Shown in pieces: positions 1-6,829 of a stretch of 64,000 bases of DNA. The first letter of the stretch is position 1. The number at the start of each line of letters is the position of its first letter. The position numbers were made by a program, and so were the translations under genes. A model generated the notes under the pieces. It worked only from the letters and a program-made list of their open reading frames with translations, was not told where the DNA came from and searched no databases. Source of the stretch: Bradyrhizobium sp. DOA9 (GTDB lineage: Bacteria; Pseudomonadota; Alphaproteobacteria; Rhizobiales; Xanthobacteraceae); assembly GCF_000617845.2 (NCBI RefSeq), contig NZ_DF820425.1, positions 4,763,725 to 4,827,724 of the forward strand. Direction: 5' to 3'.

Positions 1-148
1 CGACGGGATGATGAAGAAGAACTGATCCGTCGTCGTCGCGCAGCGCCGGCACTCGGCGGCCACACGGTCTCGAATTCCGGGCGCGGTCCGACGGACCGCC
101 CCGGAATGATGCTTCAGTTCAATTTCAATTGAACGCGATTTGCGAACG

Positions 149-496
149 TTACTTGCGCTTGGCCTTGCGGGCCGCGTAACGGGCGTCGCGCTTGGCCTTT
201 TGCTCGGCTTCGAGCGCAGCGCGCTGTGCTTCGGCTTCCTCGGCCTCGCGCGCAATCCGCGCGGCCTCGGCGGCCTTGGCTTCTTCCTCGAGGCGCTTCT
301 GCTCGGCCTTTTCAGCTTCGCGCGCGGCCTTGGCTTCGGCGCGCTTGGCTGCGAGGGCCTCGCGTTCGGCACGCTTCGCCGCCACCGCTGGATCGTCGGG
401 ACCCGGCTGCGACTTGAACTTGTTCAAAAGATTTTTGCGGGCGTCCTGTGCCGCCTTTTGCCGGTCTGCAAAGCCGGGTTCCCTGAATCCACTCAT
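149..496 (-). CDS. DUF6481-type small charged protein
   Basis: A 115-residue protein that is almost entirely Ala, Lys, Arg and Glu after the first 30 residues. It should form one long charged coiled coil or helix (about residues 40-115) ending in a Lys/Arg tail. The opening (MSGFREPGFADRQKAAQDAR) is what I recognise from the DUF6481 family, common in Bradyrhizobium and of unknown role. No signal peptide or membrane segment is visible. The overlapping plus-strand frames are read-through of the repetitive helix codons. The function is unknown, and the family call comes from remembered similarity. Confidence 0.75.
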   Translation of the reverse strand: MSGFREPGFADRQKAAQDARKNLLNKFKSQPGPDDPAVAAKRAEREALAAKRAEAKAAREAEKAEQKRLEEEAKAAEAARIAREAEEAEAQRAALEAEQKAKRDARYAARKAKRK

Positions 497-763
497 CTAC
501 GAGCCTTGTCTTCCTCGCTTTCGATCCTACATCACTGCCAGTTGGTACGTCGGCTGGGCATAGCAGGCGCCACGCGACGTAGAAGCGTGTACATCGGCGC
601 GCGTCGCGAAGCCACCCATAATCGCAGCCGATCAGGTCAACGAAAAATCGCCCCCCTCCGACGATCTCTCGTAGCCCGAAAAAACTGCTGAATTGTGATG
701 TCCCTCATAAAGGGGCTCACGGGCGACGCCTAGCGTCCGCCCCGGACGAGACGGAGCACGGGC

Positions 764-991
764 ATGACCATCTCAATACTGAGCCTCAAGGCGCTCGCGC
801 TCACCCTGGCGGTGGCAGCGCTGGTCGGTGCCACGCTCCTGTTCGCACGTCCGCACCCCGTCGACAACGCCGTCCTGGGTGCTGATTGGGAGTGCACCCA
901 GACTGCGTTCGTGCTCACGACCTGCGCGCCTCGACCGATCCCGGCGGTCGAGACCTCGCGCAAGGATGCAATCCCGCCGACCCGCGGCTGA
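764..991 (+). CDS. small single-pass membrane protein, unknown
   Basis: A 75-residue protein whose N-terminus (residues 7-28) is a hydrophobic segment rich in Ala, Leu and Val that fits a signal anchor. A short polar tail follows with two cysteines (around residues 43 and 53). An AGACGGAGC-type purine-rich stretch lies just before the ATG. No family is recognised. It sits in the same orientation as the next small membrane protein, 75 bases on, so the two may be co-transcribed. It could also be a short secreted peptide. Low complexity and short length limit confidence. Confidence 0.45.
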   Translation: MTISILSLKALALTLAVAALVGATLLFARPHPVDNAVLGADWECTQTAFVLTTCAPRPIPAVETSRKDAIPPTRG

Positions 992-1066
992 ACCTGGCCG
1001 GCCGACCGGATGTGACGCCACGCCGCAGAGGTGATAAAGGCGTCTGACCCGAGCGATCAGGTAGTC

Positions 1067-1279
1067 ATGTCCAAGCCCGAGCCGGGCCTGAAGCCCAAAC
1101 CCTCTCCAAAGACCCCGGCCGGCGACAATCGCCGGGGCGCGGTCGCTGGCCTCATCATCGCGCTTCTGATCCTCGGCATCGGCTGGTGGCTTGCCCGCGA
1201 CCTGACCTCGGCCAGCAAGATGCAGGATTGCCTGATGTCCGGGCGGACCAATTGCAACGTGATCGAGCCGGTCCGCTAG
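1067..1279 (+). CDS. small membrane protein, unknown
   Basis: A 70-residue protein using the ATG at 1067; a GTG at 1031 would add 12 residues without any obvious domain. A Pro/Lys-rich cytoplasmic N-terminus (residues 1-25) is followed by one strong transmembrane helix (about 26-44) and a short periplasmic tail with two cysteines (in a QDCLMSGRTNCN context) that could form a disulfide. Small 'MSGRTNC' membrane proteins like this are frequent in Bradyrhizobium. I know of no function. Confidence 0.55.
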   Translation: MSKPEPGLKPKPSPKTPAGDNRRGAVAGLIIALLILGIGWWLARDLTSASKMQDCLMSGRTNCNVIEPVR

Positions 1280-1452
1280 AGGCGCTCCAGCCTGGCCGGC
1301 CGAGCCGAAAAATTGCCGTGATCTTAATCATTTGTAACGGGACTTAGCCCATCAAGCAGGTCAGTTATGTCAGCGGGCATCAGCCCGGCGTGGGACGAAT
1401 CGTCTATGCGCTGGAAAACCGCGGCCATCGAGAGAGCAGGGGGCGAGCACGC

Positions 1453-2175
1453 ATGAGTGCTTCCAAGCATATCAAAATCTTCATTCCCTTGGTTTCGGCC
1501 ATGTCGTTGCTCGCGCTGTCGGCGCAGGCGCAGGAGGCCAGACCGCCGAGGGAAGCCGTCCAGCCGCCGGCCGGCCCAGCCGCAGGCGCGCCGCCCCAAA
1601 GCAATCAGAACGTGCGCAGGGATCGGCCGCCGCAGCAGGCGGCTCGGCCCGCGCCGCAGCCCGGACGTCATTACGCCCGCGGGCCTGTTCCGGAGCGCGA
1701 CTGGGGCGGCCACGCCTATCGCGGCAACCGCGCCTGGGATGGTGGACGCTGGCGCCACGAGGTCCGCAACGGTCGCTCCGGCTGGTGGTGGGATGTCGGC
1801 GGGGTCTGGTATTATTATCCGCAGCGCATGGCGGGTCCGCCCGCCTACATTTCAGAGGAATATTACGACGACGTGCCGGTGGCCTATGCTCCGGCGCCAC
1901 CTCCGGTCGCCTACGCGGCGCCACCTCCGCCTCCGCCGCCAGCCGATCCCGGCGCCAGCGCGCTTGGCGGCGCGATCGTCGGTGGCCTGCTGGGCGGCCT
2001 GATCTCGGGCAATGCAACAGGGGCCGCCGCTGGCGCGGTGGTCGGCGGCGCGACGGGCGCAATCGCCGGCGCGACCGCGGCATCGCAGCCCGGCTACTAC
2101 TGGGCGCAGGGCACCTGCTACTACCGTTATCCGAACGGCCAATATGTGCAGGCCGATCCCCGTGCCTGCTATTGA
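1453..2175 (+). CDS. secreted glycine-zipper protein
   Basis: A 240-residue exported protein. The ATG at 1453 was chosen over an upstream in-frame ATG (1390) because it begins a clean Sec signal peptide (about residues 1-26, ending AQAQ). The mature part starts with a Pro/Gln/Arg-rich segment and then a Trp/Tyr-rich segment of the RcnB/DUF6515 kind (GGRW, GWWWDVGGVWYYYP). A proline run and a glycine zipper follow (about residues 175-215, GGAIVGGLLGGLISG and AAAGAVVGGATGAIAG), which can insert in or span a membrane. It closes with a Tyr/Cys-rich end. Such proteins are outer-membrane or periplasmic; the exact role is unknown. Confidence 0.8.
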   Translation: MSASKHIKIFIPLVSAMSLLALSAQAQEARPPREAVQPPAGPAAGAPPQSNQNVRRDRPPQQAARPAPQPGRHYARGPVPERDWGGHAYRGNRAWDGGRWRHEVRNGRSGWWWDVGGVWYYYPQRMAGPPAYISEEYYDDVPVAYAPAPPPVAYAAPPPPPPPADPGASALGGAIVGGLLGGLISGNATGAAAGAVVGGATGAIAGATAASQPGYYWAQGTCYYRYPNGQYVQADPRACY

Positions 2176-2211
2176 GTTACCATTGAGTTTTTCGGGCCGG
2201 AATGGACCATG

Positions 2212-2233
2212 GAGGCGGGCTTGGGCCCGCCTC
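2212..2233 (+). terminator. rho-independent terminator
   Basis: A perfect 9-bp stem (GAGGCGGGC / GCCCGCCTC) with a TTGG loop lies 36 bases after the stop of the glycine-zipper gene and is followed by a CCTTTT stretch. It fits termination of that gene. Confidence 0.75.
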
Positions 2234-2465
2234 ATCCTTTTGCACGCCGCGGTTGCTTGAATGAGCTCTCGCGCTCGCCGCCGCCTCACGCAAATCCAAA
2301 AGAAGAATGACGGGATGATTGGCGGAGATATGGGACTTGCTGGATGCCATCCAGACGACCTGGCGCTCTGGGCGACCATTGTTTGCGGCGGAATTAAACT
2401 CCGGCGGGTGTGCGGCCCAGCCTGATCTCTGGCGCGATCAGCGGGCGGACCAGTCACGTCGTGCG

Positions 2466-2627
2466 TCAGGACACGAGCCAGTCGAAGAACGCGATCGAGG
2501 CCCAGACCAGGCCGGCGATCCAGGCCACCATGACAACGCCGATGGTGCCGAGATAGGCAACGCCGCGCAGGCCCATCCGATGTCGTTGCGTCGGGACGAT
2601 GACTTCGGTTGCCGCTTTGCGTGTCAT
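2466..2627 (-). CDS. small membrane protein, unknown
   Basis: A 53-residue reading frame on the minus strand: a basic N-terminus (MTRKAATEVIVPTQRHR), then one long hydrophobic stretch (about residues 18-50, ending FFDWLVS). The charge pattern and single helix are typical of small inner-membrane proteins in Bradyrhizobium. No family is recognised. Between the terminator at 2233 and this gene I see no other feature. Confidence 0.5.
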   Translation of the reverse strand: MTRKAATEVIVPTQRHRMGLRGVAYLGTIGVVMVAWIAGLVWASIAFFDWLVS

Positions 2628-2807
2628 GACCGGACATCACCTCTGAAGCCTTGGCAGTTATTTAGCGGAGATGTCTATTTAGCGGAGATGTCGCGGACGG
2701 GCTGTGACGTGGTTCACAGATCGGTCCGCGATGGCTGACGGGGACCCCGCAATCATACGGATGAAATTGCCACGCGCTTGTCCAGATGGCCGGCTAGAGT
2801 CGGCCTC

Positions 2808-3005
2808 ATGTACACCGAGTACGATCCGCAACATGAGGCCGAGGCCGCAATGAAGCGCGCCGCGGAGGCCGAGGGTGCCGACAGGCAACGGCTGATCCAG
2901 CTGGCCCTGGCATGGCATGAGCTCGCCCGCGATCTGCGCGATGAGCACGCCCGGTCCCTCGGATCCAGCCGGGCACAGGTCTCCGCTCCGATAGCGCCGA
3001 GATGA
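2808..3005 (+). CDS. small helical protein, unknown
   Basis: A 65-residue protein starting at the ATG at 2808. The body (AEAAMKRAAEAEGADRQRLIQLALAWHELARDL) is one amphipathic helix pattern, and the C-terminal 15 residues look disordered. Small proteins of this kind, with a conserved 'LALAWHELA' stretch, occur widely in Bradyrhizobium without known function. No signal peptide. An upstream ATG (2778) in the same frame lacks support from a ribosome-binding site. Confidence 0.6.
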   Translation: MYTEYDPQHEAEAAMKRAAEAEGADRQRLIQLALAWHELARDLRDEHARSLGSSRAQVSAPIAPR

Positions 3006-3006
3006 G

Positions 3007-3115
3007 AAAAACCCCGTGCTCGGGGGACAAGCACGGGGTCCTTCAAAGCCGACCGGGGCTGGCGGGTCGGCACCACTCTATTCGGTCATCCAATGCGCTG
3101 ATCGCGCATTCGTTC
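3007..3115 (-). ncRNA. candidate three-hairpin small RNA
   Basis: Read on the minus strand, three hairpins follow one another. A perfect 7-bp stem with 5-base loop lies at 3092-3110 (AATGCGC/GCGCATT). A 6-bp stem lies at 3049-3070 (CCGACC/GGTCGG). A 10-bp stem at 3011-3039 runs straight into TTTT. No minus-strand protein gene ends here: the nearest upstream one (DUF2171) already has its own terminator at 3249-3268. Structured spacers ending in an intrinsic terminator are typical of trans-acting sRNAs in Rhizobiales. The 5' end is not determined and may lie further upstream (to about 3240). Confidence 0.45.
3011..3039 (-). terminator. strong intrinsic terminator, minus strand
   Basis: Perfect inverted repeat ACCCCGTGCT / AGCACGGGGT with a 9-base loop. 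On the minus strand it is followed directly by TTTTC, on the plus strand only by CCTTC. It therefore works best for minus-strand transcripts, although it may also stop the plus-strand gene ending at 3005. Confidence 0.75.
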
Positions 3116-3248
3116 CCAATCAATCCGCAGCGCTGAATCCCATCGCCTCCTCCCCCGCAGGAAGCCAACGTTAACGAATGCTCCGTGATCGAAATTGCGG
3201 TCGCGATTCGTGCTTCGCGAACGAAGCGGAGTCGGACCGTGAACAAAC

Positions 3249-3268
3249 AAAAAGCCCCCGCAGGGGCT
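3249..3268 (-). terminator. intrinsic terminator of the DUF2171 gene
   Basis: On the minus strand AGCCCC-TGCG-GGGGCT is followed by TTTTGTTTG, a classic stem plus T-tract. It begins 8 bases after the stop codon of the DUF2171 gene at 3276. Confidence 0.8.
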
Positions 3269-3275
3269 CAGTGTT

Positions 3276-3503
3276 TCAGGCCGCTTCCGTCTTCGGAACG
3301 GCGTCGGCATTCACCGACAGCTTGACGACGTCGCCTTCGACGGCGCCGACATATTTCGTGTCGATGTAGTGGTGATGGTCCTTGTGACCTTCCGGGCTGT
3401 CCTTGCGCGTCAGCTTGATGCGGTTGCCCTCGAGGCGATCGACGGTACCGACATGTGCGCCGTCCTTGCCGATGATTTTCATGTGTTCTCTGATATCAGC
3501 CAT
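3276..3503 (-). CDS. DUF2171 domain protein
   Basis: A 75-residue cytoplasmic protein. The start at 3503 is backed by an AAGGAGGA ribosome-binding site 6 bases upstream; the open frame continues further upstream but without such a site. The sequence follows the DUF2171 pattern: IREHMKIIGKDGAHVGTVDRLEGNRIKLTR, then an HHHYID segment and VVKLSVNADAV. This is a small PRC-barrel-like beta fold. The family is common in Alphaproteobacteria and stress-linked in places, with no established biochemical role. Transcribed away from the PLP-fold gene at 3617. Confidence 0.85.
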   Translation of the reverse strand: MADIREHMKIIGKDGAHVGTVDRLEGNRIKLTRKDSPEGHKDHHHYIDTKYVGAVEGDVVKLSVNADAVPKTEAA

Positions 3504-3616
3504 GCTGTCCTCCTTGCATGGACTCAACGGCGAAGGCGCCCGTTCGTTGCAGCAGGCGCGTTGGACCCGTTGGGTTTTCCGGACGTTGACGCTGATTGGA
3601 TCTGTCAAGAAGCGCA

Positions 3617-4900
3617 ATGGAGACCGTTCGAGCCTATCTGGAACGCAAGCACCGGGAACTCCGGCTGTTGAACGGCAGCCTGAGAAACCGGCTCGATTTG
3701 GCGCCGCCGTGTTCCGTCGACGACGTCGTCAGATCCAAATTCCAGATCACCGCGGCGCTCAGGGCGGAGCACGAATTGCACGAGTGGAAGGCGACCGAGA
3801 CCGCCTGGTCGCACACGGCCGATCCCGCCAGCGGGCCGTTCGAGTTCAGTTACGATTACCAGCGGGCCGATCTCACGGTACGCGGTCCATCGTTCTACGA
3901 GCTCGACGGCGGCTGCTCCAGCACGGCGATCTACACTGCCTCGGGGATGGCGGCGATCTCCGCGGTGCTGCTTGCCTCCGCGCAGGTTATCGCGAAGGCC
4001 GACATCCTGGTGCTGCCAGGCTCCTACGGCGAGACGCTGGAGCTGATCCGAAGCTTCATCCCGCATTTGCGGATCGAGGCCTTGCAGCTGCCGCTCGGCG
4101 ATGCGTTGGCACGGGCGAGCCCGCCGCGGATCCTGCTGCTGGATTCCTGCTCCGTCGCCGGCGCCATCGAGGCGGTGCTGCGCCTTGACGGCTCTGGCCT
4201 CGATCTCCTGATTTTCGATACGACGTGCTTCGCCGGCAGGTCGGGTCGCATCAGGCGGGTTGTGAGGTGGGCCAGGCGACACGGAATTGCGCTGGTGCTG
4301 GTGCGAAGCCACAACAAGCTCGATTCGCTCGGGGCGGAATATGGCCGGCTCGGCTCGGCCGTCTTCGTGCGCGGGCATGAGCGTCCGGCGCGGGCAGGGG
4401 ACGTCGAATGGACACGTCTCGCGTCTGAAACCCGCAACGCAGTGCGGCTGCTCGGCGGCGCGGCATTGCCGGCCCATTTCCCGCCGTTCGCGGGCAGCGC
4501 GCCGTACTGGGCGCTGACGCGGCGGCGCGTGGCGGCGATCTTGCGCAACGGCCGAAGCGCGGCGCGATACTTCGCCGCCGAGATCCCGGCGCTCTCCGCT
4601 CAGCTCCGGTTCGCCCACGGTCTCTACGTGACCCTTCGCGGACGGTGCGCGCTCGACGAGGCGGCCGCGCGGCAGGCGGCCGAGGACATGAGCTCTGAAT
4701 TGCGCGGCGAGGGTTTTCCCATCCGCCACGCCGGCAGCTTCGGCTTCGACTTCGCCGCGACCGAATGGTTTCACGACGCGACGACAGATCAGTACAGCGT
4801 CCGGGTCGCGGTCCCGGATTTGCCGACCGAGATGTGGGACGGTCTCACCGCGGCGATTGCGCGGTGGTGGCACGGTCGTCAGCGGGCAGGCGGTGGATAG
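3617..4900 (+). CDS. PLP-dependent fold-type I protein, role unknown
   Basis: A 427-residue soluble protein starting at ATG 3617. It has the skeleton of the Cys/Met-metabolism PLP enzymes: a glycine/serine phosphate-cradle segment (IYTASGMAAISAVLLAS), an Asp in LLIFDTTCFAG that would sit over the cofactor nitrogen, and SHNKLDSLG, which offers the Schiff-base lysine where cystathionine lyases have SATKY. The overall sequence is far from true MetC (a genuine copy lies at 30321). I infer a PLP enzyme with altered specificity or a non-catalytic relative. It stands alone, divergent from the DUF2171 gene. Confidence 0.6.
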   Translation: METVRAYLERKHRELRLLNGSLRNRLDLAPPCSVDDVVRSKFQITAALRAEHELHEWKATETAWSHTADPASGPFEFSYDYQRADLTVRGPSFYELDGGCSSTAIYTASGMAAISAVLLASAQVIAKADILVLPGSYGETLELIRSFIPHLRIEALQLPLGDALARASPPRILLLDSCSVAGAIEAVLRLDGSGLDLLIFDTTCFAGRSGRIRRVVRWARRHGIALVLVRSHNKLDSLGAEYGRLGSAVFVRGHERPARAGDVEWTRLASETRNAVRLLGGAALPAHFPPFAGSAPYWALTRRRVAAILRNGRSAARYFAAEIPALSAQLRFAHGLYVTLRGRCALDEAAARQAAEDMSSELRGEGFPIRHAGSFGFDFAATEWFHDATTDQYSVRVAVPDLPTEMWDGLTAAIARWWHGRQRAGGG

Positions 4901-4921
4901 GCCGCAAGGGCAAGGCGTCGA

Positions 4922-5158
4922 TCAGTCGACCGCCAGGCAATATTCGAGGCGCGGCTTGTCGTCGCCGCGCTTCCAGTCCTCAACGGCAAATGCAGGCTGA
5001 CGTTGTCCCATCGCGCCAAATATCGAGGCCTGGACCACCTTCACGGGCTTCGTGACCACATTGGTGTTCACCACGCCGGCATCGACGGCCAGATACGATA
5101 CCGAAACGATCGCGACCGCCGATGCGATCGCCATTCTCGTCAGCTCGGAGTGCTGCAT
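4922..5158 (-). CDS. small exported protein, unknown
   Basis: A protein of about 78 residues. The ATG at 5158 (MQHSELTRMAIASAVAIVSVSYLAVDAG) gives a better basic-hydrophobic start than the ATG at 5164. A signal anchor spans about residues 10-27, followed by a short mature part with one cysteine near the end (EYCLAVD). No family is recognised. It lies between the PLP-fold gene and the left border of the integrated element, in host sequence. Confidence 0.5.
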   Translation of the reverse strand: MQHSELTRMAIASAVAIVSVSYLAVDAGVVNTNVVTKPVKVVQASIFGAMGQRQPAFAVEDWKRGDDKPRLEYCLAVD

Positions 5159-5277
5159 TCCCAAACCTATCGGGCGCGTCTCGCCCGGCGCTTACATAGG
5201 CGCGGTCGCCGCCGATCAAAGGCCGGCATAGGGTTACCCACGCTTTCGTGAAGAACGGCGGCTTTGCAAATGGTGAA

Positions 5278-5322
5278 TGGCGATCCCAGCAGGATTCAAA
5301 CCTGCAACCCATGGAGCAGAAA
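5278..5322 (-). repeat. diverged copy of tRNA-Arg 3' end (candidate outer attL)
   Basis: Starting at the CCA end, 39 of 45 bases match the 3' half of the intact tRNA-Arg(UCU) at 18572-18648, including the TCT anticodon region. All six differences are transitions. The rest of the tRNA is absent: the sequence beyond it does not fold as a D arm or acceptor stem. It fits the displaced 3' fragment left when an element integrates into a tRNA gene, aged by mutation. Confidence 0.6.
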
Positions 5323-5351
5323 CCTTTCGGATTCTGGGTCAGATCCAAGGC

Positions 5352-5388
5352 TTAGCTCCTTGCTAGCGTTGTAGCGAGGCTGAGCTAA
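5352..5388. repeat. stem-loop next to the outer left border
   Basis: Inverted repeat TTAGCTC...GAGCTAA with a nearly continuous inner stem (CTTGCTA / TAGCGAG) around a 6-base loop. It overlaps the stop codon of the minus-strand gene at 5385 and lies 30 bases from the tRNA fragment. It may be a terminator without a T-tract or a leftover of the integration site. Confidence 0.35.
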
Positions 5389-5879
5389 ACTTGCCTCTCG
5401 ATGCGAAGGCGGGAGGTTGTTAGCCGCTCACGAAGCTTAAGGGTCGTTTCTGGGTGGGGCATGATATCGCCCCGCCAATATCGTCGCGCCCATTCTTTGG
5501 TATGGTCGTAGGGGCCTGTCCCCTTCCAGTCAGCCTCGTGTGTCGCCGCGCCTGCATCGACGAGCGATACTTCGTACAGGATGGATAGTGGCGAGAACTC
5601 CGAGGCATAGTACTGAGCCTCGGCTAGCTCGTCTATTATGAAGGCGCATGCGAGACGGGAGGGAAGCGTGGGAAATTCCGACTTCCGCACCGCTTCTAAA
5701 ATGGCTTCCCTATTCCACTCTTTGTGCTGCTCACCGATCAACTGCAGGATTCTGCCCCAATTTCCGGGTTTCACTATCGATCCTGCTTCGAGCAGCAAGG
5801 AACACGCGAAAAATGGCAAATTCAAACTCCGAGCAATCGTGCCTGAAGGTTCTCGGCGGCGCGCTGATCTGCTTCCCAT
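5385..5879 (-). CDS. element cargo protein, possibly DUF2441-like
   Basis: Up to 164 residues. The true start may be downstream of 5879, because the first 18 residues are basic and run into a hairpin at 5881. The recognisable body is EAGSIVKPGNWGRILQL, then EAVRKSEFPTLPSRLACAFI, a LYEVSLVD strand and a C-terminal WARRYWRGDI. This order of motifs reminds me of DUF2441 proteins, which I believe are small mixed alpha/beta proteins of unknown role, often carried on mobile DNA. I could not confirm this. Codon use is visibly less GC-rich than in host genes, in line with transfer. Confidence 0.5.
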   Translation of the reverse strand: MGSRSARRREPSGTIARSLNLPFFACSLLLEAGSIVKPGNWGRILQLIGEQHKEWNREAILEAVRKSEFPTLPSRLACAFIIDELAEAQYYASEFSPLSILYEVSLVDAGAATHEADWKGTGPYDHTKEWARRYWRGDIMPHPETTLKLRERLTTSRLRIERQV

Positions 5880-5880
5880 C

Positions 5881-5906
5881 GGCCCGCCAGCGTGAACTGG
5901 CGGGCC
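5881..5906. terminator. perfect 10-bp hairpin between two cargo genes
   Basis: GGCCCGCCAG-CGTGAA-CTGGCGGGCC lies between the stop of the 105-residue gene (5925, minus strand) and the next minus-strand gene. There is no clear T-tract on the minus strand, so termination is probable but not certain. Confidence 0.5.
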
Positions 5907-5924
5907 CTCTTAGGAAGGTTACCG

Positions 5925-6242
5925 CTACTCGATATCGCCAGAAGCTGAGTATTCGAAAGTCGCTGAATTCACCAATCCTGCCGAAGGATCCTGGGTAGTT
6001 TCCAGCCTGCCAATGAGTTTTTCAGCCGTGGCTTCTACAACGGCCACTCTTGCCGAAACGGGATGCTCTCCGTCGCGATCGAGTTGTACGCGGGTAACGC
6101 TAACCGTCACGTCCGGCTTCCGCTGAAACCGAGCCGCGAATTTGACTTCAAAGTTCGCATCCCGCCGTTTGTCTTCCGCGTTGTCAACTTCGACGGTTCC
6201 ACGTTCCGTTACGTGGCGTCTTTTGATCGTCTGCCTCGCCAT
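5925..6242 (-). CDS. cargo protein, unknown
   Basis: A 105-residue soluble protein starting at the ATG at 6242, preceded by GGAGATGAGG. The N-terminus is basic (MARQTIKRRHVTERG). The rest alternates charged and hydrophobic residues in beta-strand spacing (DVTVSVTRVQLDRDGEHPVS, ARVAVVEATAEKLIGRLETT). No family is recognised. It has its own promoter at 6302-6330 and a hairpin after its stop, so it is probably a single-gene unit in the left cargo zone, outside the inner att border. Confidence 0.5.
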   Translation of the reverse strand: MARQTIKRRHVTERGTVEVDNAEDKRRDANFEVKFAARFQRKPDVTVSVTRVQLDRDGEHPVSARVAVVEATAEKLIGRLETTQDPSAGLVNSATFEYSASGDIE

Positions 6243-6301
6243 GTCCTCATCTCCAAATAAACAGGTTTGTGAAAAGCGACAACGAACGTTGCCGGGCGAG
6301 C

Positions 6302-6330
6302 ATAAGACTCTTTGCACGTTTAAAGTGCAA
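6302..6330 (-). promoter_or_regulatory. sigma70-type promoter with overlapping palindrome
   Basis: On the minus strand TTGCAC, a 17-base spacer and TCTTAT form a near-consensus -35/-10 pair about 60 bases before the 105-residue gene. TTGCAC (6325-6330) and its inverted partner at 6312-6317 form a palindrome around a TTTAAAC centre, so a dimeric repressor could block the -35 box. Confidence 0.55.
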
Positions 6331-6365
6331 GCACATTATCGTCGTTGCGGCATAAGCCCCGATGA

Positions 6366-6627
6366 TCAAGACCGCTTCCCGGAGTCCCGGGGGCTTGCTA
6401 ACCGAAGTGGCGGCTGGTCGCTGACGAAATCCGGCCGAACGTCAGCGCCGCGCCGGCCGCACGATTTGCAAACGAACCGCGACTTGAGACCTGATAACCT
6501 AATATCGTCAGGCCGGTAGTCGGCGTCCAGCGCCTAGTTGTGGCCGCACCGGTAGTCGCGCAATAGACCAGGACGTTTGCACGCCCATCTCGCGCATCTC
6601 ACGGAAGGTGATCTTTTGAGTTCGCAT
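6366..6627 (-). pseudogene. decayed gene for a small zinc-ribbon-like rhizobial protein
   Basis: On the minus strand an ATG at 6627 opens MRTQKITFREMREMGV. The frame then shifts (-1) at GTGCAAACG, where V-L-V-Y-C continues in another frame, and shifts again (-1) at GCGACTACC, where DYRCGHN follows. A TAG then interrupts before a long coherent end with DDIRLSGLKSRFVCKSCG and RRGADVRPDF. Adding the two missing bases makes the 262 bases exactly 88 codons. Small proteins with this layout (ITF-EMR opening, YC-DYRCGH, then CxxC) are abundant in rhizobia, unnamed and presumably metal-binding. Clearly broken. Confidence 0.7.
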
Positions 6628-6673
6628 GGCCCCATCACAAGGCGACCAGGCTATTGACTTACGAGCTGAAAAT

Positions 6674-6691
6674 CTGGCGATCCCGGCAGGA
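6674..6691. repeat. exact 18-bp copy of tRNA-Arg 3' end (candidate inner attL)
   Basis: CTGGCGATCCCGGCAGGA is identical to 18571-18588, which covers the CCA end, discriminator, acceptor strand and start of the T stem of tRNA-Arg(UCU). No chance match of this length is expected in 13 kb. All phage-type genes lie between these two copies, so this may be the real left border of the active element. Confidence 0.65.
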
Positions 6692-6829
6692 GAGGTATGA
6701 TCAGCACTTTCAATATCTTGCGCTGGATAACCTCTCTTAAGGCAGCAATGTACGGCTTAACGTTCTCGCGCCAGTGGATAACCGACAATGCTTTGCGAGA
6801 TCAGATCATCCAACCGAGTACGACGGTTC

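Noticed and set aside
1..132. Open frame in the plus direction ending with TGA at 130-132 (DDEEELIRRRR...), possible end of a gene that begins before the window
   Set aside because: Only 43 codons are visible, another frame also ends at position 24, and no family pattern is recognisable.
140..691. 183-codon plus-strand frame over the DUF6481 gene
   Set aside because: It is the mirror of a repetitive Ala/Lys/Glu helix. Its Leu/Gly/Phe-rich product has no natural pattern and the minus-strand product matches a known family.
4980..5348. Minus-strand frame starting in the tRNA fragment (GFCSMGCRFESCWDRHSPF)
   Set aside because: This peptide is what tRNA 3' ends give when translated; it is not a gene.
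5278..5395. A second complete tRNA gene at the left border
   Set aside because: Only the 3' half matches tRNA-Arg. No D arm or acceptor 5' strand can be folded at the right distance.
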